Notes: a model not told the origin generated them from the sequence alone. A stretch of 44,571 nt of DNA from Prauserella endophytica (GCF_005146945.1 NZ_SWMS01000036.1:1-44571), one strand, 5' to 3'; positions 16,238-28,594 are shown, counted from the stretch's first letter. Program-made: numbers and translations.

Positions 16238-17461
16238 TCACCAGGCGACAGGCAGCTCCTTGAGGCCGTGGACGAGCATGCCCTGCTTCATGGCCAGGTT
16301 GCCGACATCGGTGGCCAGGCGGAGCGTCGGGAACCGGCGGAACAGACTGGAGATGGTGATCCGCAGCTCGGCGACCGCGAGGGGCGCGCCCAGGCAGTAG
16401 TGAATGCCGTGGCCGAAGGCCAGATGGGGATTGGTCTCGCGGTCGGGGTCGAACTCGTCGCCGCATTCGAACACGCGGGGATCGCGGTTCGCCGAGCACA
16501 CCGCGGCCAGGACGGCGCTGCCCGCGGGAATGACGGTGCCCGCGATCTCGACGTCCTCGGTGGTGATCCGCATCGGGCCGCCGTCGCCGATGGGGTTGAC
16601 GCGGAGCAGCTCGGGCACCATGGCGCCGACCGCGTCGGGGTCGGCGACCACGCGAGACAGGTACTCGGGATGGCGCAGCAGGGTGAGGACGCAGGCGCCG
16701 ATCATGGACACCGTGGTCTCGTGCCCGGCCACCAGGATGGTCATCGCCATGACGACCAGCTCGGCCTGGTCCAGCGCGTCCTTCTCGTCGTGGGCCTTGA
16801 TGAGTGCGCTGAGCAGGTCGTCGCCGGGGTTGTCGCGGCGACGGCCGACCAGCTCGTAGATGTAGCCCGCCATCTCCAGGCGCTGCTGCATCATCTCCTC
16901 GGCCGTGTGCGTGGTCAGCGACACGATCGCGTTGGACCAGTCGCGGAACTTCTCCCGGTCCTCGAACGGGACGCCGAGCAGCTCGCAGATCACCTGCACG
17001 GGCAGCGGGAACGCCAGCACCTGGTTGAGGTCCACCGGACCGCCCCGGTGGCCTTCCATCTCGTCGAGCAGGGCGTCGGTCAGCTCCTGGATCCGGGGCT
17101 CCAGGTTGCGGACGCGCCTGGCGGTGAACTCCGCGGTGACCAGCTTGCGCAGCCGGCTGTGTTGCGGCGGGTCGGTGGAGAACAGGCTGTTCGGTGGCAT
17201 CGGCGCCGCCGTCAGCTTCGGGGCGCCCTCGGCTATCATCGCCGCCCGGCTGAACCTCGGATCCGACAGCACGAGCTTCGCGTCGTCGTAGCGGCTGACG
17301 ATGTAACCGGTGTCCCCGCTGGGAAGGGTGACCTGCGCGACCGGCTCGTCCTCGCGCAGTTCGGCGTAGACCGGCGGCAGTTCGATCGCCGACGGCCGGT
17401 GGAACGGATAGTGCCTCGGGCAGCCGCTCGTCGAAGGGCCGGCCGCGGTCTCGGCGTCCAT
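16238..17461 (-). CDS. Cytochrome P450 (tailoring monooxygenase)
   Basis: A 407-residue soluble bacterial P450, probably hydroxylating or epoxidising the cluster product. Landmarks: I-helix AGHETTVS (oxygen activation), K-helix ELLRVN (Glu-x-x-Arg), and the heme loop FGHGIHYCLGAPLA with Cys356 as heme ligand. Length and pattern match the CYP105/107-like actinomycete P450s; no fused reductase is present, so it needs ferredoxin partners not encoded here. It ends the tetronate operon, 84 bp after the small membrane-protein gene, with GGGGA before the ATG. Confidence 0.93.
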   Translation of the reverse strand: MDAETAAGPSTSGCPRHYPFHRPSAIELPPVYAELREDEPVAQVTLPSGDTGYIVSRYDDAKLVLSDPRFSRAAMIAEGAPKLTAAPMPPNSLFSTDPPQHSRLRKLVTAEFTARRVRNLEPRIQELTDALLDEMEGHRGGPVDLNQVLAFPLPVQVICELLGVPFEDREKFRDWSNAIVSLTTHTAEEMMQQRLEMAGYIYELVGRRRDNPGDDLLSALIKAHDEKDALDQAELVVMAMTILVAGHETTVSMIGACVLTLLRHPEYLSRVVADPDAVGAMVPELLRVNPIGDGGPMRITTEDVEIAGTVIPAGSAVLAAVCSANRDPRVFECGDEFDPDRETNPHLAFGHGIHYCLGAPLAVAELRITISSLFRRFPTLRLATDVGNLAMKQGMLVHGLKELPVAW

Positions 17462-17545
17462 GCTGGTTCCCCAATCGCAGTGGTTGGCACGACAGGCACG
17501 AGTCCCTGTCGGCTCCCACGGTCGCGGGGCGGCCTGAGCCCCGGC

Positions 17546-17866
17546 TTAGGCGGCGCTTTTCCTTGCGGCGCGGGCGATGGCGACGTGCGTCAGCCAGGTC
17601 AGGCCCAGGGTGAAGCCTGGTGCGGCCTGCTCGTTGGTGTCGGGCAGGAACGTGAACGCGGCCAGCACCACCACCGGCGGCGCCCAGTGCCCGGCGACGA
17701 CCCGCACCGGCTTGCCGAGGCGCCCGGCCAACGGCAGGGCCGCCCCCACGATGCCCGCCGGAATGGTCCAGCCCTGATGCTTGACGATCTCGAACGCCGC
17801 GAAGGCGGCGCACGCACCGGCAAGCACGAGCCAGCCGGGATTCCATCGCTGAGGGGACTTACTCAC
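17546..17866 (-). CDS. Small membrane protein (106 aa)
   Basis: Starts with GTG (SKSPQRWNPGW) and contains about three or four hydrophobic spans: LVLAGACAAFAAFEIV, AGIVGAALPLAG, WAPPVVVLAAFTFLP and FTLGLTWLTHVAIA. I do not know the family. The GTGA overlap with the flavin monooxygenase stop shows it belongs to the operon. A role in resistance, export or anchoring an enzyme is possible but unsupported. Confidence 0.7.
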   Translation of the reverse strand: MSKSPQRWNPGWLVLAGACAAFAAFEIVKHQGWTIPAGIVGAALPLAGRLGKPVRVVAGHWAPPVVVLAAFTFLPDTNEQAAPGFTLGLTWLTHVAIARAARKSAA

Positions 17867-19086
17867 GTGGCGAGCTCCGGCTGTAGTTGGAAGTAGGCGG
17901 TGGCGAGCATCTTCTTCTGCAGGAAACGACTGCTGCCCAGCACACGATAGAGGGTGGACCGGGCGGCCACGGCCAACGTGTGCTCGAACGTGAACGCGCG
18001 CTCCTGCCGCAGCTGGAGCTGGCGGGAGATCCGGATCCGGCTCTCCCGCTCGGCCTGGAATCGCAGCACCGCCGTCTGGACCAGTTCGGCCCGGCGAGCA
18101 CCGGTCGCGTCGAGCGCGGGATCGAGCAGGCCGGCGAGGGTGTGGCCGTCGATCAGGGCGTGGTTGACTCCCTGGCCCAGTATCGGGGTCAGGGTGTGCG
18201 CGGCGTCGCCGATCAGCACCAGGCCGGGGCGGGACCACCGCGGGGTCAGCACGGTGAAGATGTCCAGCACGGTGGTGCCCGACCAGCTCGTCACGTGTTG
18301 CCGCAGCGTCGGCGTCAGCTCCGGCGCGATCTCGTCCATCCGGGCGTGCAGCGCCTCGATGCCGCCCGCGCGAAGCTCTTTGAGACCGCCCTTGGGGATG
18401 TTGAAGCCGACGCGGATGTCGTCGGGGTAGGTCGGGATGAACAGCCCGTGCCGGGAGCCGGACAGGCGGATGCGGTAGATGCCCCGCTCCCAGCCCTCGG
18501 GCCGGGGCACGCGCAGCCACACGACGTCGCGGTCGAGCATGGTCTTCTCGAACTCGAGGCCGGACAGGTCACGGATCTTGCTGTACCGGCCGTCCGAGCC
18601 GACGACGAGTGCGGCTCGGACCTCGTGTGGTTCGCCGTCGGCTCCGCGGTAGCGCACGCCGGCGACCGTGCCGTCCTCGTCGATCAACTCGGTCACTTTC
18701 GCCCCGGTGCGCAGGTCGAATCCGCTGTGCTCGGCGGAGGACTCGGCCAGCACGGACAGCAGGGTGGGCTGCGGGATCTCCATCGGGTAGCGCTGGGCGT
18801 AGTCCCATTCGGAGAACTCCGAGTGCATGACGACCTTGCCGCCCTCGGCGATCTCCAGCCGCTCGATCTTCAGGGCGCCACGCTCGACGATGGTGTCGAG
18901 CACGCCGAGCTGGTCGAGCAGCCAGACGCCGTCCGGCGACATCGACTCGCCGCGGAACGTGCGGTCGAAGCGCGGGCTCTGTTCCAGCACGGTGACCTGG
19001 TGGCCCGCGCGTGCCAGGCACAGCGCGAGGCACAGCCCGGCGGGGCCTCCCCCGGCGACGCAGACGTCGGTCGTGTGGCTGTTCAT
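17863..19086 (-). CDS. FAD-dependent monooxygenase, PHBH-like
   Basis: A 407-residue group A flavoprotein monooxygenase/halogenase-like enzyme. The N-terminal Rossmann motif is VAGGGPAGLCLALCLARAG, followed by the Arg-containing RGESMSPDG. The DG motif is VVGSDGRYSKIR, and the second FAD site is LIGDAAHTLTPILGQGVNHA. No halogenase WxWxIP is seen. It probably oxidises an olefin or activated carbon of the polyketide product. The ATG at 19086 is 10 bp after the thioesterase stop, with TAGGAG upstream, and its stop overlaps the next gene. Confidence 0.9.
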   Translation of the reverse strand: MNSHTTDVCVAGGGPAGLCLALCLARAGHQVTVLEQSPRFDRTFRGESMSPDGVWLLDQLGVLDTIVERGALKIERLEIAEGGKVVMHSEFSEWDYAQRYPMEIPQPTLLSVLAESSAEHSGFDLRTGAKVTELIDEDGTVAGVRYRGADGEPHEVRAALVVGSDGRYSKIRDLSGLEFEKTMLDRDVVWLRVPRPEGWERGIYRIRLSGSRHGLFIPTYPDDIRVGFNIPKGGLKELRAGGIEALHARMDEIAPELTPTLRQHVTSWSGTTVLDIFTVLTPRWSRPGLVLIGDAAHTLTPILGQGVNHALIDGHTLAGLLDPALDATGARRAELVQTAVLRFQAERESRIRISRQLQLRQERAFTFEHTLAVAARSTLYRVLGSSRFLQKKMLATAYFQLQPELAT

Positions 19087-19096
19087 TGTTGTGCTC

Positions 19097-19837
19097 CTAC
19101 TGCGACAGCGGATGGGAACGGACGGTGGGCACGGCCTCGACCAGGCGCGCGCGGACGGCGGGCAACAGCCCGCTGTTGCGGTCCTGTACCAGGAAGTGGC
19201 CGCCGTCGAGCAGGTCGATGCCGAAGACGTCCGCGGCGTGATCGCGCCAGCCGCCCAGCTGACCGATGTCGACGAGCGGATCTCGCCTGCCTCCGAACAC
19301 GTATACGGGCATCGGCAGCTTGGGGGCGGCGATGTAGCGGTGGCTGGCGCACAGGATGAGGTCGTCGCGCACGGTGCCGAGCAACAGCCTGAGCCATTCC
19401 GGCCGGCTCAGCAGCTCCTCCGGCATCCCGCCGACGGCGCGCAGCCGGTGGGCGAGCGTGACGTCGTCCAGGTCCTGAACGTTCTCGCCGACCAGCCGAG
19501 GTCTGGTCAGATGCGGTGCGGCGTACGCGGCGACGAGGTAGGCCAGCGGCAGGGTCGCGCCCCTGGCCATGCGGCGCTGCACCAGCCAGTACGCGATCAG
19601 CGCGCCCATGCTGTGGCCGAAGGTCGCGTACGGCTCCGCCAGGTCGGCGTCGAGCAGCTCGTCGAGATCCTCGACCAACGGGCGCAGGTCGTGGTACCGG
19701 ACGGCGGTCGCCGGGTTGTCCCTGCCGGGTAGCTGAACGGGACGCAGGGTGAAGCCGTCGGGCAGGCCGTGCTCCCAGGCGCGAAACACCGACGCTGTGC
19801 CACCGGCGTGGTGGAAGCAGAACAGGTTGACGGTCAT
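19097..19837 (-). CDS. Type II thioesterase
   Basis: A 246-residue alpha/beta hydrolase that clears blocked or wrongly loaded acyl groups from carrier proteins. Ser76 lies in FGHSMGALIAYW, the acid is probably in GGRRDPLVD, and the catalytic His is in GGHFLV. The N-terminus (NLFCFHHAGGTASVFRAW) is the usual type II thioesterase opening with its oxyanion Gly-Gly. It overlaps the hydrolase gene upstream by 4 bases (ATGA). Since tetronate formation releases the chain, this enzyme is more likely for editing than for release. Confidence 0.92.
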   Translation of the reverse strand: MTVNLFCFHHAGGTASVFRAWEHGLPDGFTLRPVQLPGRDNPATAVRYHDLRPLVEDLDELLDADLAEPYATFGHSMGALIAYWLVQRRMARGATLPLAYLVAAYAAPHLTRPRLVGENVQDLDDVTLAHRLRAVGGMPEELLSRPEWLRLLLGTVRDDLILCASHRYIAAPKLPMPVYVFGGRRDPLVDIGQLGGWRDHAADVFGIDLLDGGHFLVQDRNSGLLPAVRARLVEAVPTVRSHPLSQ

Positions 19838-20895
19838 GGCGCCACCCGGGTCAGACCGCCGCGGCCGGTGCGTCCGCGCAGCGCCAGCAACAGCCCGAGC
19901 ACCGTGGCCCTGCGGTCACCGAGCCGGGCCAGCACGTTGCGCAGCAACCACAGGCGGGTGTCGGCGAGGTGGCCGGGTGAGCCGTGGACGTCATCGAACT
20001 CGACCCACTCGAAGTCGGCGACGTGCTCGGCGAGCAGCTCCCACTCGCGACGCGGGATGATCTCGTCGCGTCTGCTCGCCACGTATCGCACGGGCACACG
20101 CACCCTGGCCAGGTCGTCGCGAGTGAGCGCCATTCCGGACAGGTCCGCCCCGCCGCTCAGGTGTGCCAGCGTCGACGTGGTGGTGGCCGGCAGGGCCGCC
20201 GGGTCACCGAACACGCCGGACACGGGCGCGCCCACGGTGTGAATGCTGGAGATGCGAGGGTCGTGGCGGGCCGACGACAGCGCCAGGTGCCCTGCGAAGC
20301 TCAGGCCCACGACGTGCACGCCCGCGGCACAGACGCGTGCGCCGAGCGCGTCGAGGATCTCCGGGATCAACTCGTCACTGCCTTTGCCGTAGGGGGCGGT
20401 GTTCTCCCCCACCGACGGCATCTCGGTGACGAGCACGCCGGCACGGAGCCGGCGGGCGGAGGTGAGGAACGGCGCCCACTGCTCCTTGACGCTGATGATG
20501 CCGCCCATGACCAGCAGGACCGGGTTGCCCTCGTGCAGGTTGGCCGTCCACGCCGCCACGTCACCGCTGGGCAGGGCGAACTCGCGGCGCTCGATCCCGC
20601 CCTGCCGGCGCCGCCACGTGTCGAACGCCGCCACCGCGGACCTGCCCGCCGCGGCGCGCACATCGTCGGCCGGGTACGGGAAACGGGCCAGGACGAAGTA
20701 TCGGCACGCCTGCAGCGGCCTTCCCTCTGCGAGCTGTCTCTCGCCCAGCTCCGACCAGGTTCTCGGCCACGCCGTGGGATCGCCGCCGGCCTTGATCCTG
20801 GCGAGCGCCGAGGCGACGGACCCCGGGTCGAGCCCCTGGGCGCGCGCGTGCAGTCCCGCGAAGTCGGCGAGCTCCGCGAGCGTCGGCTCGGTCAC
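19834..20895 (-). CDS. Alpha/beta hydrolase, candidate tetronate acetate-eliminating enzyme
   Basis: A 353-residue FrsA-like alpha/beta hydrolase with a helical N-terminal part (1-100) and a catalytic domain with Ser199 in VGLSFAGHLALS, likely acid in ASRRDEIIP and His in DDVHGSPGHL. In agglomerin-type pathways an alpha/beta hydrolase (Agg5-like) removes acetate from the acetylated tetronate to make the exocyclic double bond. The E2-like acyltransferase, ACP, FkbH and KASIII of that pathway are all in this operon, which supports the role. The assignment rests on context; a plain esterase remains possible. The GTG at 20895 overlaps the PPTase stop. Confidence 0.8.
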   Translation of the reverse strand: MTEPTLAELADFAGLHARAQGLDPGSVASALARIKAGGDPTAWPRTWSELGERQLAEGRPLQACRYFVLARFPYPADDVRAAAGRSAVAAFDTWRRRQGGIERREFALPSGDVAAWTANLHEGNPVLLVMGGIISVKEQWAPFLTSARRLRAGVLVTEMPSVGENTAPYGKGSDELIPEILDALGARVCAAGVHVVGLSFAGHLALSSARHDPRISSIHTVGAPVSGVFGDPAALPATTTSTLAHLSGGADLSGMALTRDDLARVRVPVRYVASRRDEIIPRREWELLAEHVADFEWVEFDDVHGSPGHLADTRLWLLRNVLARLGDRRATVLGLLLALRGRTGRGGLTRVAP

Positions 20896-21563
20896 CGATT
20901 CACCCCCTCTAACAACCTTCTCGGCGGTTGGGTCGTCGGCGCGCCCTCGTGCAGGGCGACCCCGAGCCAGTAGCCCTCGGACAGCCGGGTGGCCGCGAGG
21001 CGGTAGCCGGGTGGCGGCACGTCCGCACGCAGCTTGGCCAGGTCGATGGCCAGCCCTCGCCCGTCGGCTTTCGCCACGGCCTCCTTACGGACCCACATCC
21101 GTGCGATGGCCTCGGTGCGGACACGCCGCGGCAGGCCGGCGAGCACGGCGTGCTCGTCGGGATGGCAGACCCGGGCCAGCATCGACGGCTCGGCCGCGAT
21201 CTCGCGGTCGGTCCGCTCGACGTCGACGCCGATGCGGCCCACCCGGCTGACGCCGAGCACGAGCAGGTCCTCGGTGTGGCTGAGGTTGATGTCGACCGGA
21301 ATCCGCTCCCCGGTACGGATGTCCACCGGGTAGGGACGCCGCCGGGCATCGCGGTCGATCCTCACGTGGTCGGGATCGGTCTCCAGCAGCCGCGACAGCG
21401 TGGTGGTGATCATCGATCGCGAGCCCTCACGGCCAGCGCCCCACTCGTGCGACGTGCCGTGGCCGACGAGGACGCCGCGTCTCGACCAATGCGCCCGCAC
21501 CCGCGCCCACCGCTGTGCGCCGAGACCGGGTCGCAGGGCGACCGGCGGGTCAACGAGCGGCAT
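20892..21563 (-). CDS. 4'-phosphopantetheinyl transferase, Sfp type
   Basis: A 223-residue enzyme that puts the phosphopantetheine arm on carrier proteins. Motifs are INLSHTEDLLVLGVS (substrate/CoA contact), RIGVDVERTDRE (Mg-binding Asp and Glu) and WVRKEAVAKADGRG (catalytic Glu and Lys). Four carrier domains in this cluster (at 22.3, 25.5, 28.3 and 35.0 kb) would need it. It overlaps the acyltransferase gene by 14 bases and the hydrolase gene by 4, so it is embedded in the operon. Confidence 0.9.
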   Translation of the reverse strand: MPLVDPPVALRPGLGAQRWARVRAHWSRRGVLVGHGTSHEWGAGREGSRSMITTTLSRLLETDPDHVRIDRDARRRPYPVDIRTGERIPVDINLSHTEDLLVLGVSRVGRIGVDVERTDREIAAEPSMLARVCHPDEHAVLAGLPRRVRTEAIARMWVRKEAVAKADGRGLAIDLAKLRADVPPPGYRLAATRLSEGYWLGVALHEGAPTTQPPRRLLEGVNR

Positions 21564-22317
21564 CGCTGGGCTCCGGGGTGTTCCGCAGGGTCTCGACGAG
21601 GTCGTCGAGTACGTCGGCCGCGAGCGCGCCGTCGAGCACGCGGTGGTCGAACGTCAGGCTCAGCGGCAGGACCGGGCGCGCGACGATCCCGCCGTCCCGC
21701 ACCACGGCCCGCTGCTCGACCCGGCCGACGCCGATGGTGATCGCGGTGCCGCCGCTGGAGAAGAACCGGCCGACGCGACGGTGCCCCAGCGAGGTGACCG
21801 CGACGGTGCCCAGGTGCCGGTGTCGGCCGGACAGGCGGCCCGCGGCGAGGAACACCAGTCGCCCCAGCGGAAACGGCACACGCTGCAGCGCGCGGGCACC
21901 CGCGAAGTCGGGCAGCCTGGCCGGGTTCGCACCGGCCAGCCGGGTGATGCGGTGCTGCAGGAACGACCGCGACGCCCGGTCGGCGTCCTGCAGCACCGCC
22001 GAGAGCACCACCCGCGTGCCCCCGAGCTCGCGGTCGAGGGTGAGCTTCACGTCGACGAACGGGTAACGCGCGACCCTGTGCCGGATCAGCCCGCCGATGC
22101 CGGAGTTCGCGTCCGGGTGCCGGGCCATGACCCGGCCTGCCGCGTGGACGACGTACGTCAGCACCGACGCCGGGCGCTCGGCGGACGCCCGGTGCGCCAT
22201 CAGCTCGGTGACGTCGACCTCGGCGTCGAGGTGCACCGGGCTGGCGGCGCGGACGGAGGCCAGGAAGTGCAGGGTGTGCCTGCGCTGCCGGGGCAGCGCG
22301 GTGATGGCCGGGCTCAC
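21550..22317 (-). CDS. 2-oxoacid dehydrogenase E2-like acyltransferase, tetronate acetyltransferase candidate
   Basis: A 255-residue protein carrying only the catalytic domain of dihydrolipoamide acyltransferases. The active-site motif FDHRVLDG has His225 and Asp229. Lipoyl and subunit-binding domains are missing, so it is not part of a dehydrogenase complex. Freestanding enzymes of this type (Agg4 in agglomerin, and homologues in spirotetronate clusters) acetylate the hydroxymethyl group of the new tetronate before elimination. It sits directly after the ACP gene, overlapping it by 4 bases (GTGA), in the expected cassette order. Acetyl-CoA as donor is from family knowledge. Confidence 0.88.
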   Translation of the reverse strand: MSPAITALPRQRRHTLHFLASVRAASPVHLDAEVDVTELMAHRASAERPASVLTYVVHAAGRVMARHPDANSGIGGLIRHRVARYPFVDVKLTLDRELGGTRVVLSAVLQDADRASRSFLQHRITRLAGANPARLPDFAGARALQRVPFPLGRLVFLAAGRLSGRHRHLGTVAVTSLGHRRVGRFFSSGGTAITIGVGRVEQRAVVRDGGIVARPVLPLSLTFDHRVLDGALAADVLDDLVETLRNTPEPSDAAR

Positions 22318-22535
22318 GGCCCGATCACCGCGTGGACGCCCCGCAGGCTGGTGGCCTCCAGGAAGGCCATCATCGGCGCCGGCCGCCCGGTCGCCTGCTC
22401 GACCGCGCCGAGCAGCTTGAGCATCATCACCGAGTCCCAGCCCTCCAGGTCGTCGAACGCGGTGTCCAGATCGGGCTCGGCGAGTTCGAGGCCGACCTCG
22501 TCGCGGACGAGCTCGAGGAAGGCGTCGGGGCTCAT
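22314..22535 (-). CDS. Acyl carrier protein for the glyceryl unit
   Basis: A 73-residue freestanding carrier protein. The phosphopantetheine Ser35 is in LEGWDSVMMLKLL, a variant typical of glyceryl-ACPs, which often have WDS instead of LDS. It overlaps the FkbH gene upstream and the acyltransferase gene downstream by 4 bases each. In tetronate pathways the FkbH protein loads a glyceryl group from 1,3-bisphosphoglycerate on this ACP, and KASIII then uses it. Confidence 0.93.
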   Translation of the reverse strand: MSPDAFLELVRDEVGLELAEPDLDTAFDDLEGWDSVMMLKLLGAVEQATGRPAPMMAFLEATSLRGVHAVIGP

Positions 22536-24409
22536 CGGGTTCCTCCGGTCGGCGCGGGAAGTGCGGATTCGACGGTCAGGTTGGCAACAGGGCCGGGCAG
22601 CTCGGCGAGGTCGTGGCGGAACCAGCGGGCGGCCGGGTCGAAGCCAGCCGGGGTGTCGATCGGGGCGAAACCGTGCTCCGGCAGCAGGTTCTCCACCCGG
22701 CCGTTGCGCGGGGTCGGCTTGTAGCCGCCGATCACGGCGGAGGCGCCCTGCGCGGCAGCCCAGCGCAGCAGCTCGCCGATCCAGGCCGACTCGATGCCGC
22801 GGCCGAGCACCCGGCACGACATGACCAGGTTGTCGATCAGCACCGTGCCACCGTCGCGCCGGGCGAACACCACCCCGACGACGCCGTGGTCGCCGAAACG
22901 GTCGCGGACCCGGATCGGTGCGACCACACTGTCCGCATCGGACAGAGCCGCGCGCACCGCGGACTCGTCGAGCCGCAGCGTCATCAGGTTGAACTGGTTG
23001 GTGCGCTGGGTGAGCTGGGCGAGCCGGGCCACGTCGGCGGGGCCGGGGGCGAAGATGTCCAGCCGGGTGTCCAGTTCGGCGAGGTAGTCGGTGAGCGAGG
23101 AGAACCCGGTGCGGAAGTCCGCGCGGCGGGCCTCCGTGCGGTACGCCTCGGCGCGTTCGCGGTCCTCGGCGGTGATCGTGGTGGCGTCGAACCAGCCTTC
23201 GGCGAGCAGCCGGTCGACGTGCGTGGCGGGCTCGTCCGCGTCGACGTCGACGACGGCGATCTCCGGCCGGTTGGCCCGGATCAGGCCCGTCTCGGTGGTC
23301 GAGTCGTCCACGAAGACCAGGCTGTCGACGCCGATGCCGATGCGCTCGGCCACCCGCGGCACGGTGGCGACCTTGGGCTCCCAGCCGGCGAGCACGGTGA
23401 CGAAGTCGTCGCGACGGACCAGCAGGTCGGGGTGGGTACGCAACACCTGGTCCACCTCGGCGGCGTCGTTCTTGCTGCACACGGCCAGCAGCACGCCCTG
23501 GCTGCCGAGTTGTGCGACGGCCCGCTGGAACCGGCGGTGGGCCTCGCCGCGGAAGCCCTCCGCCATGTCCAGGCCGTCACCGCCGGACTCGGCCAGCGTG
23601 CCGCCCCACAGCGTGCCGTCGAGGTCGAGCACAAGGCACTTGCGAGGCCGGCCGCACAGCCCGCGGGCGAGGTGGCCGACCTGGCGCGCCAGCGCGCCGA
23701 GCAACGCGTCGGTGTAGGCGACGTGCGCGTAGCCCTCCAGCCGCGCGTCGCGGGCCGGGCCGAGGTCGCCGAGCAGCGGGTCGAGGTCGATGACGTAGAC
23801 CGTGTCCGCAGACGTGCCCAGCTCCAGCAGGTCGGCGGTGAACCGGCGCCACACCGCGCCGAGCCTGGCACGTTCGCGAAGGTCGAGCACCTGGTTCGTC
23901 CACGACGACCACAGCGGTGCGGTGGTGAGGACCAGCGCGCCCCGGCCCCGCTCGGTGTGCGACGCCGCGAACCCGCGCAGCAGCCCGAGCAGCTCGGCGG
24001 CGGCGGTGCCGACGTCGTCGACCGTCCACACGGGAGAAACGATCCGGTCGAACACGGCCGACGCGTCGAGCAGGCACAGCGTCAGGTCGGCCGCTGCGGG
24101 CCGGGCGAGGTGCAACGCGTACGCGCCGGGGTCGCCCGCCGACACCTGCCCGGCGAGACCGTGCCGGGCCAGCTCGCCGGTCAGCGCGGGCAGCAGCGGC
24201 GCGATCGTGCCGCTGCCGGTGACGGAGATGGCGATGGTGGGGATGCCGGGGTTGGCCGCCACGACGTCCTGACAGGACAGTCCGCCGAGCAACGCGCCCG
24301 CGCGTCGCACCGTGGCGGTGTCCGCGGCGGCCAGCAGCGGCCCGAGTTCCAGATAGCGCTCGGCGAGCGCCCCCTCGTCGCGCAGCGCGCGAATCCGGTC
24401 TGTGTTCAC
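22532..24409 (-). CDS. FkbH-like HAD-IIIC glyceryltransferase/phosphatase
   Basis: A 625-residue protein that captures a D-1,3-bisphosphoglycerate glyceryl group, removes phosphate and passes it to ACP. An N-terminal SGNH-like region (about 1-245) precedes the HAD core, with CLVLDLDGTLWGG (Asp262, Asp264), VCSKND and VFVDDST. A C-terminal GNAT-like domain (about 430-600) contains QRTNQFNLMTLRL and MSCRVLGRGIESAW, common to the large FkbH form. The GTG at 24409 overlaps the KASIII stop (GTGA) and has GGAGGG upstream. Placement between KASIII and ACP matches RK-682/agglomerin-type clusters. Confidence 0.93.
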   Translation of the reverse strand: MNTDRIRALRDEGALAERYLELGPLLAAADTATVRRAGALLGGLSCQDVVAANPGIPTIAISVTGSGTIAPLLPALTGELARHGLAGQVSAGDPGAYALHLARPAAADLTLCLLDASAVFDRIVSPVWTVDDVGTAAAELLGLLRGFAASHTERGRGALVLTTAPLWSSWTNQVLDLRERARLGAVWRRFTADLLELGTSADTVYVIDLDPLLGDLGPARDARLEGYAHVAYTDALLGALARQVGHLARGLCGRPRKCLVLDLDGTLWGGTLAESGGDGLDMAEGFRGEAHRRFQRAVAQLGSQGVLLAVCSKNDAAEVDQVLRTHPDLLVRRDDFVTVLAGWEPKVATVPRVAERIGIGVDSLVFVDDSTTETGLIRANRPEIAVVDVDADEPATHVDRLLAEGWFDATTITAEDRERAEAYRTEARRADFRTGFSSLTDYLAELDTRLDIFAPGPADVARLAQLTQRTNQFNLMTLRLDESAVRAALSDADSVVAPIRVRDRFGDHGVVGVVFARRDGGTVLIDNLVMSCRVLGRGIESAWIGELLRWAAAQGASAVIGGYKPTPRNGRVENLLPEHGFAPIDTPAGFDPAARWFRHDLAELPGPVANLTVESALPAPTGGTR

Positions 24410-25418
24410 AGTCCCTCCAGCGCGAACCCGGTGCGGATCCACTTGCTCGACTCGATCGCCACGGCCAGCGCCCGGTCGCCGGGAGCCAGCGGCAGCGTGT
24501 GGTGCAGTTGCAGAAACGGCAGCGCGTTGCCGTTGTTGCCGGTGTCGGCGACGCAGCTGATCTCCCGCGCGGTCAGGCCGAACCGGTCGAGCAGGCCCGC
24601 GGTGATGTGCTCGGTCATCCGGCCGCCGAGCTGCGGCGGCATCAGGTGCGTGATCGACTCGGCCGGCCACCCCGTGCGGTCCAGCAGTTCGGTCAGCATC
24701 TCGCCGGCCAGCGTCGGCACGTCCGCCTCGATCGCCTTGTAGTTCTCGTCCACCGGCTGCTCGCCGCTGTCCCTGTCGGCCGCGCCGAACCAGCGGATGA
24801 CCTGGCCGGGGTCGCGGCCGAGGCCGACGAACGTGTTGCACACCGGGCCGAGCCGGGTGCCGGACTCCTCCTCGGAGCGGGCCAGCACGACCGCGCCCGC
24901 ACCGTCGCCGAAGATCACGTAGTTGACCAGCTCGCTCGGCGGCAGTGCCGGGAAGTCGTGGTCGAGGACCAGGTGCTTGGCGCAGCTGTCCCCGCCGATG
25001 ACCAGGGCCGTCGCGTGCTCGTCGTCGAGCATCCGGCGCGCCAGTGCGAGCGCCTGCACCGCGCCCGCGCAGCCCGACTGGAGTTGGTAGGTCGGCACGG
25101 ACTGCATCACGAGCCGGTCGGCGACGAGGTTGACCGACGCCGGCATCAGGTGGTCGGGCGACGCGGTGGCCAGCACCACGAGGTCGATGTCGGCGGGCTC
25201 GAGCCCGGCGTCGGCTATCGCCGCCGCGCCCGCCTCCGCGGCCAGGTCGACCAGCGTGTGGGTCGGCTTGCCGGTGTCGAGGTCGACGCCGAGGTGACGG
25301 GTTCTGGTGCCGATGAACCGCTCCACCCAGCGCGGGTCGGTGCCGAACTTCTCTCCGAGCCGCACGTTGTCGATCGGCTCCCCTGGCAGGGCGATGCCGC
25401 TGCCCAGCAGCAGGTGGT

Positions 25419-25422
<4 letters not shown>
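24406..25422 (-). CDS. FabH-like KASIII, tetronate-ring-forming candidate
   Basis: A 338-residue thiolase-fold enzyme expected to join the beta-ketoacyl chain to glyceryl-ACP and close the tetronate by C-C and C-O bond formation. The catalytic Cys118 is in LQSGCAGAVQAL. The FabH His motif (HQAN) is altered: the aligned segment is MPPQLGG, with Pro263 in place of His. The Asn motif region reads DTGNNGNALPFL, so Asn296 appears kept. It overlaps the PKS stop and the FkbH start by 4 bases each. The role comes from the cassette; altered residues suggest it is not a fatty acid FabH. Confidence 0.9.
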
Positions 25423-28321
<2,899 letters not shown>

Positions 28322-28325
<4 letters not shown>

Positions 28326-28594
28326 GACGCGATTTCCCCGTGCAGGTGGACGGCGAGGGCGTCGATGGTGGGGTGGTCCCAGGCGACGGTGGGCTCCACC
28401 ACCAGACCCCACTTGTCCTCGACGTCGCCGCACAGGCTGAGCACGTAGACCGAGTCAAGGCCCAGTTCGGCGAGCGGCACGGTGGTGTCGATCTCGGCTG
28501 CCGGCGCCTCACGGTACTCGGCGATCCGTTCGACGAGCCACGCCGCCACGTCGGCCGGCGTCACGTCGACGGTGGTGCTGTCCGGACTGTTCAT
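28322..28594 (-). CDS. Acyl carrier protein, fatty-acyl starter
   Basis: A 90-residue freestanding ACP with Ser48 in LAELGLDSVYVLSL. It lies between the acyl-CoA-dehydrogenase-like genes and the PKS, in an operon led by FAAL. In daptomycin- and ramoplanin-type systems the FAAL loads a fatty acid on such an ACP, dehydrogenases then act on it and the chain enters the assembly line. A strong AAAGAGGAG precedes the ATG at 28594, possibly giving higher expression than the coupled neighbours. Confidence 0.93.

Noticed and set aside
22314-22317. Four-base overlaps considered as frameshift sites
   Set aside because: Each side encodes a complete protein with its own start; ordinary translational coupling.
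22613-24742. Long plus-strand open frame opposite the FkbH gene (about 709 codons)
   Set aside because: Antisense shadow of a well-supported gene; no motifs, and low-complexity Arg/Gly/Gln composition.
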